Shown: positions 24,038 through 32,313 of the stretch, in pieces
Layout of the letters: every line of letters starts with the position of its first letter
Numbering within the stretch: position 1 is the first letter of the stretch
Virus record (IMG/VR): IMGVR_UViG_3300025087_001022
Coordinates: 1 to 43,686 of that record
DNA from: a virus
DNA: 43,686 nucleotides
Strand: one strand, 5' to 3'
The notes under the pieces: generated by a model
The model's database searches: none
Told to the model about the DNA's origin: nothing
What the model saw: only the letters and a program-made list of their open reading frames with translations
Translations under genes and position numbers: made by a program

Positions 24038-25987
24038 TTATTGGCCTTCGCCGTTAATGCCGGCCAATAGCCGAGCTTCCAGTTCTTGAACACCCGGGAC
24101 AGTTCGATACGCTTCGACTGTCGATTTCGCATCATTTAGATCAGCAACAGCTTTAGCAAGCTGCTCCTTCAGGAGAGTTTCAGCGCTATCCCGCGCGGAC
24201 AGCTTAGCAACAGACTCGGCCAGCTTGGCGTCCACGCTACAGGTCGCATTTTCGACATACTTGGCCAGGAACGAAACCTGTTCGCCGGCCACATGCAGCA
24301 GAAGATCCTGTTCAGTAGCCAGGGCCTTGAAAGTCGGGACGCACTGCGGGACAGGGGTCCCAAGCTTGCTACCCAGCTTGACAATCTGCTCTTGTAGCGT
24401 ATCGAGTTGCTTCTTCAGCTGTTCCATGTTCCCACTTCCTTCCTTCGGTCCGTCTAAAATTTGGGCATTCTTGCCCTTCGCCACCCACTCTATACGAGTG
24501 GCAGGGTCTTTTACAAGAGAAATCTTTGTAACCAGAATATCCGTCATGCGTTTACGAGTTCCCTCACGCACTTTGGTGCACCCGCCTTCGATAGAAAACC
24601 CGCGGTAAACGCCCAAAGAAATGCTTTTCTTGGTGTCTTCGTCGGATACGTAGAACACCCCACACCAGTCACCCGGATGAGCATCAATTTCGGGTTCGGC
24701 GGCCTTAGCGATATAGGATTCCGCGGGCAATACACCCGACGCCAGTTCTGGGGTATGCTCGATGTTCATCTCGCGACTGTGCATAAGCCAGCCGTGCGCA
24801 GCTTTCTTCAGGTCGTCGGCTGAAGCATACTCGTTGTGGCCGTCGGTGCGGTCCGCTGGATAGATAACCGACCGAATAACCGTGTCTTTACCTACAACCG
24901 TTTTGATATCTTTCTTAAACGGCACAAAGAAAGACACGCCAGCGCTCTTCTCAATTGCTGCGTTAGCCTCGTTTTCGACTACTATGGTGGTGTCATCCGA
25001 AACAGAGAAGGAGTAACCCGCAGTAGTAGCAGCAGGAATCAACACGGACCTAGAACTACCCGAAGTAGTCGTAGGTAATGCCATAACTACGTTAGGCACA
25101 ACCGCGGCAGGCGTCGAATCCATAGACCGATAAAATGGCCCGTATTCTTTCACAGGATCGGAAACAACGAAAGTTCCATCGGCAAACATCTTCTTCTCGT
25201 GTTGCTGAGCTATCTTAGCGCCGTGAGCGTTGCGCAATTCAGTCCGCATGCCGCGATGCTCTAGATATTTCTTAGCATCTTCGTCTTCCCACAATTCTGC
25301 GTTGAAAGCGACTGCCAATGAGACGCGGTCGGAGTCCCCCCGTTTGCGGCCGTGGGCAATAACAACTCCATCGGTAGACTCTTTCGCTGCCTGAGATAGC
25401 TTTTGGTCGCTGGGGTGCGAGTCTCCCATACCGTGCATAGCTTTCTCGACCGAATCGCTTTCTTGCGGGATGTTGATCTCGAATTCGAACAGAGTAGCTG
25501 GATGCGTTTCGGTCAAACTAAGAGCACTCAACAGTTCGTGTGGTTGTCCGTTCTCGTCGAGTTCGAAACGAACGTCCGTCGACTCGCCAGCGGACGTGCG
25601 TACTTCCAGAGCGTCCTCTGTTTTGATGAAATACAAAGTAGACTTAGACAGTTTGGTTTTAAGGTCGCCTGGCAACATGTTCATCTGCTCCTTGGAAGGT
25701 TTCACTTTGATACCGGCTTTCACGGCGGCACGCACGATTCGGGTGTATACTTTCTTTCGATCCGACTCAGGGTACGCCGAGCCAAATTGCGAGAATCTGG
25801 CCAAGGCATTTCGAATGTGGGCCTCGTCGTGAATAGGGAACATGTAGTTGGTTGGGTCCGCATAGCTGGACGCCATCTCGGGAAAACCGGCTGGCGGGGA
25901 CATATGGCCGTCTTTGCGTGGAGCAATGCCAGATTGCTTTGCTCTCGCTGCTTGGGCTTTCTTCTTGCTATCTTCTGCCTTGGCCAC
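24038..25987 (-). CDS. prohead protease (XkdF/S78-like) fused to scaffold
   Basis: 649 residues. Residues 28-100 form a small helical module (Y-M-F-P-I-H-D-E-A-H-I-R-N-A-L-A-R-F). Residues about 345-490 match XkdF/peptidase S78-like proteases: I-Y-P-A-D-R-T-D-G-H, A-A-H-G-W-L-M-H, M-N-I-E-H-T with the candidate catalytic His, then L-P-A-E-S-Y-I with the candidate Ser, and Y-R-G-F-S-I-E-G. Residues about 520-649 are a coiled-coil scaffold (L-K-K-Q-L-D-T-L-Q-E-Q-I-V-K-L). Protease-scaffold fusions direct prohead assembly and then cleave scaffold. Gene order portal-protease-capsid is standard. Confidence 0.83.
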   Translation of the reverse strand: MAKAEDSKKKAQAARAKQSGIAPRKDGHMSPPAGFPEMASSYADPTNYMFPIHDEAHIRNALARFSQFGSAYPESDRKKVYTRIVRAAVKAGIKVKPSKEQMNMLPGDLKTKLSKSTLYFIKTEDALEVRTSAGESTDVRFELDENGQPHELLSALSLTETHPATLFEFEINIPQESDSVEKAMHGMGDSHPSDQKLSQAAKESTDGVVIAHGRKRGDSDRVSLAVAFNAELWEDEDAKKYLEHRGMRTELRNAHGAKIAQQHEKKMFADGTFVVSDPVKEYGPFYRSMDSTPAAVVPNVVMALPTTTSGSSRSVLIPAATTAGYSFSVSDDTTIVVENEANAAIEKSAGVSFFVPFKKDIKTVVGKDTVIRSVIYPADRTDGHNEYASADDLKKAAHGWLMHSREMNIEHTPELASGVLPAESYIAKAAEPEIDAHPGDWCGVFYVSDEDTKKSISLGVYRGFSIEGGCTKVREGTRKRMTDILVTKISLVKDPATRIEWVAKGKNAQILDGPKEGSGNMEQLKKQLDTLQEQIVKLGSKLGTPVPQCVPTFKALATEQDLLLHVAGEQVSFLAKYVENATCSVDAKLAESVAKLSARDSAETLLKEQLAKAVADLNDAKSTVEAYRTVPGVQELEARLLAGINGEGQ

Positions 25988-25990
25988 GTC

Positions 25991-27355
25991 CTAACTCCTA
26001 TTCTTTTGGAACGTTACAAACTCAGGTTCCGGAATACTCCATCTTTCCACTGACTTGATAGTAGCAGACGAATCGTTGGAAATCAATCTCGGTTCTGAAT
26101 CTGAGTTTCGGTCTGTCAGTTCCGTATCTCGTCTACCATCACGGTGTTCCAAAGTGTCGCCCGTTCCAGGAGGCGTGGAACCAGCCGAAATTGGAAATAG
26201 CTCTTCTCCTCTTTCGTCTTGCAGAGCCGGGAAACCAAGTTTCAAAAGCGCCTGATTTCTGGTGATTAGTCCGTCACGCCAGAACCCGCGTATCTCCATT
26301 CGGTAGTCGTGGACCGACTCTGAAGACGTAAGCACACCGTCGAAATTAGCTTCGAGATTGATTCCTACCTTGTTGAAAATTTCGAAGTTCAGCCTGTCCA
26401 AAATCATATTAACCATCGGTCGCAAAGTATTGACCAAGAATAGATGTCGTTGTTCCGCCAAATTTGCTTGGGTCAACCCCGATGTCATGCCTATTACGCC
26501 CGATGGTACGCCACGAGACGCAAGAATGCGGGTCATGCTCTCATGCATCAGGTCTTTGAATTGCATGTCCTGGAAAGACGGGGCAATGTTTTTGACCTTG
26601 AGGCCAGCCGTAAGAATAGCCATGCCGTGTGCTTTAGATGATCCTGCGAATGCGGACCGCCAACTAGCACGCAGCCTGCGCCTGGCTGTCAGCGTCAGCG
26701 GTTTCTCCGTTTCCAGGACAACACTCGGCATGGCGTTGTTTCCAAAGAACACGACGTTATATCGCTGGGAATGCCAGTCAGCTAAAAGAGCTTGTCTCGC
26801 TGCTTGATTGTCGGACATTCCTCGAACAGAGTTCAAGGGGTCAAAGTTTTTGATCATGAATACTTCGTCTGGTGTGAACGTCTTAGTTCGACCGAGGGCC
26901 TGTTCGAAATCGTATCCGGCAATAAGCTGGTTGGTCGTAGACTTAACCGTTACCTTGTCCGGGCGCATGGGAAAATACGCAACCGTAGTTCCATCAATTA
27001 TCGACTTGTGAATCGGCACGTCTCCGAAAATACTCAAATACCAAATACACGCTTCCAAGAACTCATCCCAAAGCATGTATTTGTTTGGTCGTTCGACCAA
27101 TTTGAACAAGGGGTCTGTCCGCGAGATAGGATCCATGGACTGGGTTTGCGGATTCCAAATCGATGGGGTAATTGGAACCGATTTAGCGTTAGTTGCAATA
27201 GCTTTGATAGCTACGTAATCCCATACCGTCTGGAGTGACAGGTCAACAGTTCGAAGAACCTTTTCGTCTACGTCCGAAGCTGGGCCAACGTCCAGGAATG
27301 GCGGCTCTTCTTCCGCTTTGTTAAACCATCTAGAAATCGATTTCCACGTCCCCAT
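25991..27355 (-). CDS. portal protein (HK97 family)
   Basis: 454 residues from ATG at 27355, two bases after the previous stop; a longer frame to 27460 would overlap the upstream gene and adds an atypical Cys-rich extension, so the shorter start is chosen. Motifs: V-D-L-S-L-Q-T-V-W-D-Y-V-A-I-K-A-I-A, P-N-K-Y-M-L-W-D-E-F, F-T-P-D-E-V-F-M-I-K-N-F-D-P, A-M-P-S-V-V-L-E-T-E, and R-N-Q-A-L-L-K-L-G near the C terminus, all typical of HK97-type portals. It forms the dodecameric DNA gate of the head. Confidence 0.92.
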   Translation of the reverse strand: MGTWKSISRWFNKAEEEPPFLDVGPASDVDEKVLRTVDLSLQTVWDYVAIKAIATNAKSVPITPSIWNPQTQSMDPISRTDPLFKLVERPNKYMLWDEFLEACIWYLSIFGDVPIHKSIIDGTTVAYFPMRPDKVTVKSTTNQLIAGYDFEQALGRTKTFTPDEVFMIKNFDPLNSVRGMSDNQAARQALLADWHSQRYNVVFFGNNAMPSVVLETEKPLTLTARRRLRASWRSAFAGSSKAHGMAILTAGLKVKNIAPSFQDMQFKDLMHESMTRILASRGVPSGVIGMTSGLTQANLAEQRHLFLVNTLRPMVNMILDRLNFEIFNKVGINLEANFDGVLTSSESVHDYRMEIRGFWRDGLITRNQALLKLGFPALQDERGEELFPISAGSTPPGTGDTLEHRDGRRDTELTDRNSDSEPRLISNDSSATIKSVERWSIPEPEFVTFQKNRS

Positions 27356-27357
27356 GT

Positions 27358-27873
27358 CTAATAGGCTTCTTTCTCTGCCGATTTCTGTAACTTTGGCGTA
27401 GTTGGACGAACAAGCATAACACGGAAATAGAGATCTTTCGTAGTATCTTTCGACCCACAACGCAGGACAACATCTTCTTTGTCTATCAACTCAGCAGACG
27501 TGAAAATACCCTTGGACTTATAGATAAATTGTTTTACGTACGCTTCCGTGGCTGGGTCAGATGTTGGGACTATGATCACGTTTTCGGGCGCAAACTTTCC
27601 CCGCTCTTGCCGAAGGAACAACTTTTTAGCTATCTCTTCCACGGTGACAGGAAGAAGCAAATCAACCTGTTCTTTATCCAACAGCATGATTGCGACTTCA
27701 TAGCCATCAGCTATCTTGTCGAGTGTGACAATCGAAGTTTCTTGTTTTGGAGCGATCACAACACGCTCAGCGGGTTTGTCGGTAATATTGGAGGCCGCAC
27801 AGCCCAGGATTGTCGCAAGTAGAAAGAAGTCGATGATTCCGTGTTTGACTAATGGGTTAAGGTTCATGGTCAA
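27358..27873 (-). CDS. putative lipoprotein between terminase and portal
   Basis: 171 residues; the second Met (27867) is an equally good start. The N terminus has a hydrophobic segment and lipobox-like I-L-G-C with Cys at residue 25, suggesting an exported lipoprotein. The mature part is a mixed alpha/beta domain (V-I-I-V-P-T-S-D-P-A-T-E-A-Y-V-K-Q-F). A lipoprotein between terminase and portal is unusual. It could be a superinfection-exclusion or host-modifying gene (moron). No family recognised. Confidence 0.6.
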   Translation of the reverse strand: MTMNLNPLVKHGIIDFFLLATILGCAASNITDKPAERVVIAPKQETSIVTLDKIADGYEVAIMLLDKEQVDLLLPVTVEEIAKKLFLRQERGKFAPENVIIVPTSDPATEAYVKQFIYKSKGIFTSAELIDKEDVVLRCGSKDTTKDLYFRVMLVRPTTPKLQKSAEKEAY

Positions 27874-27935
27874 GGCCCTTCATAGTTTACAACCTTTGAC
27901 ATGGTATCACTTGGCCCAGCTGTTCGCTACGACAA

Positions 27936-28121
27936 TTACCGAATCAAATGTTTGGCTAGGGTGTATATCGACGCGACCAATTCGGCTTTGCTGGCCTCTA
28001 ATGCAGCGATCTGGGACTCAAGCTCTAGTAATAGCTCAGTCGCTGCAACCATCTTGATAGCAGCTTCTCGATCTACTACTAACTCTTCATTAGTAAGTTT
28101 TACAAAGTTGGAACAGACCAT
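27936..28121 (-). CDS. small coiled-coil protein
   Basis: 61 residues; ATG two bases after the terminase stop. The sequence is a single long helix with heptad pattern (L-L-L-E-L-E-S-Q-I-A-A-L-E-A-S-K-A-E-L). Unknown function. No strong ribosome site, so it would depend on coupling to the terminase gene. Confidence 0.5.
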   Translation of the reverse strand: MVCSNFVKLTNEELVVDREAAIKMVAATELLLELESQIAALEASKAELVASIYTLAKHLIR

Positions 28122-28123
28122 AG

Positions 28124-29167
28124 CTAATAGGCAATCCCGGTATCGTCTGGATCTAGTTGCGCATCGTCCATGTCGTCCCCAGATACGTCGATATCTTCGA
28201 AAGACATTCCTCGAAGTTCCGAAATATCTTCCGTGGGTATTTTCGTTTCGTCCTCGGTCTCGGCATCTTCTTTGTTTGTTTCGCTATTTCTATCTTCGTG
28301 TGCAATGTCCACTGAATGGATCTCGGGCATACCTCGAAATCCCTCCATTTTCAACGCAAGTGCAACCGCCCCCGCAGCAGCGTCGGCCACGTCCTTTCGT
28401 CCTGTATTCGTATGGTCGATCTTTTTGCCGCCCTTCGTCCAGATCAAATCGGCTAAGTTAGAAAATAGGGGCCCATAGTCATAAAAGCTAAGTACGCCTG
28501 AAAAAATAGCCTCGTACAAAGTTTCGTGGGCTTCAGTAGTTCGGTCGACCGAGTATTCAATACAGGTTATTCCTCTAGCTTCGATGTTTTGTCTGGCCTG
28601 GACAGACGCAAACTTGTCCATAGACACCTGCGCAATATAGAATCCCCGATCGGCAAGTTGGTACACTAAATTCTCCATGGCTTGGATTCGAATGGCCCCT
28701 CCCATCATCTGGGGCGTGATCTCTTGGACGAAGTCTAAGTACACTCGTTGCCGCTTGTGGTCCCAGTGGGCCATGGCTATTCCGGTGTAGTCCCGATTCT
28801 CTGACAAGTCGAACCGCAAAACGTATCTCGCACTAGCTCTTGGGCGGAACCAATTCTGCATTTGCAATCCGTCAATAAACGGATGCCCTTTTCGTTCCGA
28901 ATCGATACGATTAAGAATTAGCTGTATATCGGGATAGACCCGCAACTTACCTGCTACCGGAGGTTGGCTTGCGTAGTCCCGCATAGCCCCGACAGGATTC
29001 CGAACGTAGGCTTCTTGAAACCTCTTGAACGAAATCTTGGGACTGAATTCCCAAATGGGGGCAATTACAGCCAAGCGTCCCTTGTGCAAGTAGGCTTGGA
29101 CCTTAAAGTCCTCCTTACGCAGTGTGGCTGGATCAGCCGTAACTATCTGTTCAGCTTGTCTAGACAT
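28124..29167 (-). CDS. terminase large subunit, nuclease half
   Basis: 347 residues from ATG at 29167, which overlaps the phosphatase stop by eight bases; an upstream start at 29251 would overlap by 92. It has the TerL segment I-W-E-F-S-P...Y-V-R-N-P-V-G-A-M-R-D-Y-A and the RNase H-like nuclease: V-L-R-F-D-L-S-E-N-R-D-Y-T-G-I-A with the first Asp, V-S-M-D-K-F, and K-D-V-A-D-A-A-A-G-A-V-A-L-A with the last Asp. The C terminus is a long acidic tail. The ATPase half is encoded separately about 0.9 kb upstream. Confidence 0.85.
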   Translation of the reverse strand: MSRQAEQIVTADPATLRKEDFKVQAYLHKGRLAVIAPIWEFSPKISFKRFQEAYVRNPVGAMRDYASQPPVAGKLRVYPDIQLILNRIDSERKGHPFIDGLQMQNWFRPRASARYVLRFDLSENRDYTGIAMAHWDHKRQRVYLDFVQEITPQMMGGAIRIQAMENLVYQLADRGFYIAQVSMDKFASVQARQNIEARGITCIEYSVDRTTEAHETLYEAIFSGVLSFYDYGPLFSNLADLIWTKGGKKIDHTNTGRKDVADAAAGAVALALKMEGFRGMPEIHSVDIAHEDRNSETNKEDAETEDETKIPTEDISELRGMSFEDIDVSGDDMDDAQLDPDDTGIAY

Positions 29168-29798
29168 TTTCAGAAAAACGATATAGTATTTCTGAAAGCG
29201 GTTTAACACAAAAGTTTGGGCACAACCTGCGTTCTTTCCATTGCGCGCCAATAATCAGGCCCATCGCATTACCGACGTCTAGACCAAATACCATCAGCGC
29301 CAAAAACGCGATAGTATTACTTCTCGTTTGACCGGCTGCACAATGGATCAAAACAGATTGGACGGGTTTTATGTCGCGTAAAAAGTTTTCGATCCCCTCC
29401 AACGGTGGATTCGATTCGGTCACAAGGCTTCGACCATCCGCATAATCAATTACCAGATCTCTACTCTTGCTTGTTTTATTGACTACGTGGTTGCAGCTAT
29501 GGTCCGGATAGTCGTTCCTCCAAATATGCACGACTCGGTCGAAGCGATGCGAGAATAAGTCACACGCATATCTGTCACCAACAAAAATACCAGGAACAAT
29601 TTCTACGTAGTGCGGATTATGCGCGTGTGGCGGGGTATGCGGCGAGTTTGGGTGTGCTCGATTCTGGTGCATACAATTATCTGTCATAGCAGCGCCTAAC
29701 GCCTTTCCGACATATTCATAGTCGAGTCTTGGGCCTACATCCCTAATAACCGAGTGTTTCGGGCCAATGTCTCGAATTTTGCTCACGCCAACTTCCAT
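29160..29798 (-). CDS. dual-specificity protein phosphatase
   Basis: 212 residues. The Cys-dependent phosphatase signature H-C-x5-R-S is complete: H152-C153-A-A-G-Q-T-R159-S160, within V-L-I-H-C-A-A-G-Q-T-R-S-N-T-I-A. Other DSP features are I-F-V-G-D-R-Y-A (70-77) and an Asp candidate for the general acid in V-I-D-Y-A-D (118 or 121). The first 65 residues are a His/Asn/Pro-rich extension. Enzymes of this family remove phosphate from Tyr/Ser/Thr, or from RNA or lipids in some branches. It overlaps both neighbours and lies between the two halves of TerL, so it is expressed with packaging genes. Substrate unknown. Confidence 0.82.
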   Translation of the reverse strand: MEVGVSKIRDIGPKHSVIRDVGPRLDYEYVGKALGAAMTDNCMHQNRAHPNSPHTPPHAHNPHYVEIVPGIFVGDRYACDLFSHRFDRVVHIWRNDYPDHSCNHVVNKTSKSRDLVIDYADGRSLVTESNPPLEGIENFLRDIKPVQSVLIHCAAGQTRSNTIAFLALMVFGLDVGNAMGLIIGAQWKERRLCPNFCVKPLSEILYRFSENV

Positions 29799-30124
29799 CC
29801 GTGCGGGTGTTTAGCAAACGTCTCTCTGTCCGCCCCCAAGAATCCGATCAACTTACCGTGTTTGCATTTCACATCATCTATCGGTAAGTCGTCGGGGTTG
29901 TCGTAAATGATTGCGCACTTGCATATGCCGATCAGCTGCAACGGAAAGAAAACGGTTCCTTGTGGCATACATTTTTTTGCGTGCGGTTGTATGATCCGTG
30001 TTACGTATTTGGTAATGGCTTGACGTCTAGCTGCAACCGAGTCGAAGTCCTCTTCTCGGACCAGGATAAGAAAGGCTCCATTACCCTCCTTCGTCGTTTC
30101 GCGACTCGCCTTGACTCTCAACAT
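29783..30124 (-). CDS. hypothetical protein between TerL halves
   Basis: 113 residues, not recognised. It starts inside the end of the TerL ATPase gene (44-base overlap) and ends within the phosphatase start (16-base overlap). It contains C-M-P-Q-G-T-V-F-F-P-L-Q-L-I-G-I-C-K-C and D-V-K-C-K-H-G-K-L-I-G-F-L-G-A-D, so several Cys/His could bind metal. Possibly inserted with the phosphatase as one cassette. Confidence 0.55.
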   Translation of the reverse strand: MLRVKASRETTKEGNGAFLILVREEDFDSVAARRQAITKYVTRIIQPHAKKCMPQGTVFFPLQLIGICKCAIIYDNPDDLPIDDVKCKHGKLIGFLGADRETFAKHPHGWKLA

Positions 30125-31355
30125 CTTCGACTACGTCCTTCTGGAGCTTAATGATTTCAGCTCCTGTCTTGAAGTCTACCTCCTTTCCGTGTGTTTTGAT
30201 ATATTCAATTTCTTGGCGTTGAAAGTCCTCCATGGAAACGCTACTTGATATGCATCCGACTTTATAATCGTACGGAAATCTCGACTCTGACGAAGAGATA
30301 AATGTGTCGCGCAAACGTCTAACCTGTTCTTTACCAGCTGCCGAACCCCCACCATGCTTGTTAGCTTCGTCTATGTTGGCAAAAAATACGTCATGTCCTT
30401 CCATACCCTCTGACTTGGAATGCCCGCAGATAATCAAAACTTTCCCGTCATCCAGTTCTATATCAGTTGACCGAGGATTTGCTACGCCTTTGAAAAACGG
30501 ATTATTCGAGATCATTGCTCGAACTTGACTAAAGATCGTTCGCTTAGCCTGCTCCTCCGACGTAGCCACCGTCAAACACACAATAGGCTTTGTCGACTGA
30601 AGGCCAAAATAATCGTGTGGGTCTTTCAACGCAAGCAAACGGGCCGCTGAGTAAGTAACGCACGCAGCTGCTACTGTCGAGTTATGCGTTACGATATCAT
30701 CACGAGTTACGTAAGTTCCGTCCGGGTGAGCTACTCGTATGCATCGACTGGGGTGTATGCCAACGGGAACTATGGATTGAAAGGCTCGATATTTTTTAGA
30801 GCTATGAGGAAGTGTGGGTATACACGCCATCGGTCCGCCACCGAAAGACATAAACAATCGTATGGCTCTTAGCGAGACTACTTCCCACTCGTCTGTTTTC
30901 GGGTTACCGACTTTCCACAGATGGTCATCTGAACACCGGGTCCAAGAGCCGTCGTTAAAAGTTACTTTGTAATTTGGTAGCAGTCCTCGATCGTAGATGC
31001 AAGAAACAGTCGTTACTTCTCCTGTGCCGGAAATTATTTCATCTTGAACGTATAGATCTCCGATCGGCTTCCAACCGTTTGGGGTAAGGACTGGTTCATC
31101 TATTACTTGGCTTTTTCCGCCGCCCTTCCCGATCTCGACGTAATACTCGTGCACAGGTGGCGACAAGATCAATTCCACTAACCGCAATACGTTGGGATAC
31201 AGATTTCTCATGTTGCCGTATGCTGGAGAAGTAAAGAACTCCGTTGGACTCGGCAAATAGAACCTCCGATTAGCTGACTCCAACAACCGACCGCGAGTCT
31301 CTGCGTCGGGGGCTAGAGCAAGTGCTTGTGCGAGTTCGCGTGGGGATTGTTTCAT
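30081..31355 (-). CDS. terminase large subunit, ATPase half, with mini-intein
   Basis: 424 residues including an intein (about 82-225). Extein: Walker A G76-K-G-G-G-K81 then, after splicing, S226-T-V; Walker B V-F-F-A-N-I-D-E (D329, E330) followed by A-N-K-H-G; a motif III-like S-S-S-V-S-M. TerL ATPases drive DNA into the prohead. The frame ends after a charged tail without any nuclease domain, which is in the gene at 28124-29167. Without splicing the Walker A is disrupted, so packaging depends on it. The ATG overlaps the stop of a -1-frame extension of the upstream gene (ATGA). Confidence 0.85.
   Translation of the reverse strand: MKQSPRELAQALALAPDAETRGRLLESANRRFYLPSPTEFFTSPAYGNMRNLYPNVLRLVELILSPPVHEYYVEIGKGGGKSQVIDEPVLTPNGWKPIGDLYVQDEIISGTGEVTTVSCIYDRGLLPNYKVTFNDGSWTRCSDDHLWKVGNPKTDEWEVVSLRAIRLFMSFGGGPMACIPTLPHSSKKYRAFQSIVPVGIHPSRCIRVAHPDGTYVTRDDIVTHNSTVAAACVTYSAARLLALKDPHDYFGLQSTKPIVCLTVATSEEQAKRTIFSQVRAMISNNPFFKGVANPRSTDIELDDGKVLIICGHSKSEGMEGHDVFFANIDEANKHGGGSAAGKEQVRRLRDTFISSSESRFPYDYKVGCISSSVSMEDFQRQEIEYIKTHGKEVDFKTGAEIIKLQKDVVEDVESQGESRNDEGG
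30681..31112 (-). other. mini-intein in TerL Walker A (144 aa)
   Basis: Residues S82 to N225. Block A: S-Q-V-I-D-E-P-V-L-T-P-N-G-W-K-P-I-G-D-L. Block B: G-S-W-T-R-C-S-D-D-H-L-W. Block F: R-C-I-R-V-A-H-P-D-G-T-Y-V. Block G: I-V-T-H-N followed by Ser. There is no homing-endonuclease block. The combination of block-B Trp, block-F Cys and block-G Thr is the signature described for class 3 inteins, although a Ser at position 1 also allows class 1 chemistry. Excision restores G-K-G-G-G-K-S-T. Confidence 0.8.
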
Positions 31356-31444
31356 ACTAGGTCTGCGTCGGTGTCATCGTTCTTTCTACGCCGATATTGT
31401 AGCACGTCTTTCGTTTCTAGCTTCGCATCAACTACAACAAATTT
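31352..31444 (-). other. possible -1 frameshift extension reaching terL
   Basis: The heptamer A-AAT-TTG (31444-31438) is in frame near the end of the sulfotransferase-like gene. A -1 slip there adds 28 codons (V-V-V-D-A-K-L-E-T-K-D-V-L-Q-Y...D-L-V) whose TGA overlaps the TerL ATG as ATGA. A 6-bp stem TTGTAG/CTACAA follows the heptamer at once, closer than the usual spacing. This -1 frame has no usable ATG, GTG or TTG start of its own upstream. A simple mutation or sequencing frameshift would look the same. Confidence 0.35.
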
Positions 31445-32313
31445 TTGTCGATGTAAGTGCTGGTGTGGTGCGGCATCGGCATGCGCAAGAATTGGCTCAA
31501 TTGTTTCAACTGTTCGTCTGGAAATTCCACTAACTCTCTGTAATCGACAACGAACAGGTTCCCCGATTTGTGCGCTGTAACCGGCAGGGCATTCGTATAT
31601 TGTTCTACTGCGTCTGCAAAAGACTTTGGGTCGAGCAAGTCAGGCCGCGTATGGGACGTGACGATCACCTTACCATAGTCCGTCAGTGCGTGGGCCAGGT
31701 AGAAAATATTCGTGCTCGCGATAACCGATGTGACGACGCCTCGACACGACATACCAAATGAATGCACTATGTCCGCGTGTTTAGACACCAAACCCAAGAT
31801 GTCGTCGCTAACATCCAACCCACGAGGTCGTTTGCTAATGGACGCGGCAATATGTAACCCAGTCTCTGTTGCCCACCTGTTCTCGCCAAACATGCCCGAT
31901 GGCTCCGCTCGTATGGCGTCTCGACTTGGGGTTGGTATACCAGCCTGGAACAAAATAGACCTAATTAACGCGGCGCCCCGATGATGCGCCGATGCAACGT
32001 AGATCGGTTCTGGTGCGCTGCTTCGTTGTTGCTTCAATGGGAACGGGTGTTGCCCGCTATATAGAAAGTTCCAATGCTGTCTTGAAAAACATTCTTGGCA
32101 CATCGAGTTGTTTGTAAACTCGGACGTATACATCCCCGTCTGGTACAGCTGGTAGTGCAAAGCCTGTGTGTAAACTCCACATCGGTTGCACTTACCAAAC
32201 GGCTTCGCCTGATAACTCCACAAAAGTGGTTGGATTGGCGGAATTGGAAAAGCGTCACTTAGACTTGAGGTCATCCAAACACTTCGCAGCTTCGTCTGGT
32301 CCGATAGCCCCAT
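31432..32313 (-). CDS. sulfotransferase-like protein with N-terminal zinc ribbon
   Basis: 293 residues (or 280 from ATG at 32274). Cys42-x2-Cys45 and Cys72-x2-Cys75 suggest a zinc ribbon. From about 103 the pattern I-Y-V-A-S-A-H-H-R-G-A-A-L-I-R-S-I-L resembles the sulfotransferase P-loop (usually R-S-G-T-T-L), but the key Ser/Thr are missing. Near 254-279 V-V-D-Y-R-E-L-V-E-F-P-D-E-Q-L-K-Q-L-S-Q-F-L fits the family's C-terminal helix. Function is tentative. Two codons before the stop lies a slippery A-AAT-TTG; see separate entry. It overlaps the TerS-like gene. Confidence 0.55.
   Translation of the reverse strand: MGLSDQTKLRSVWMTSSLSDAFPIPPIQPLLWSYQAKPFGKCNRCGVYTQALHYQLYQTGMYTSEFTNNSMCQECFSRQHWNFLYSGQHPFPLKQQRSSAPEPIYVASAHHRGAALIRSILFQAGIPTPSRDAIRAEPSGMFGENRWATETGLHIAASISKRPRGLDVSDDILGLVSKHADIVHSFGMSCRGVVTSVIASTNIFYLAHALTDYGKVIVTSHTRPDLLDPKSFADAVEQYTNALPVTAHKSGNLFVVDYRELVEFPDEQLKQLSQFLRMPMPHHTSTYIDKNLL

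Noticed and set aside
31356-31605. separate gene in the -1 frame before terL
   Set aside because: Open frame with ATGA overlap to terL, but no ATG, GTG or TTG start upstream; kept only as a possible frameshift extension.
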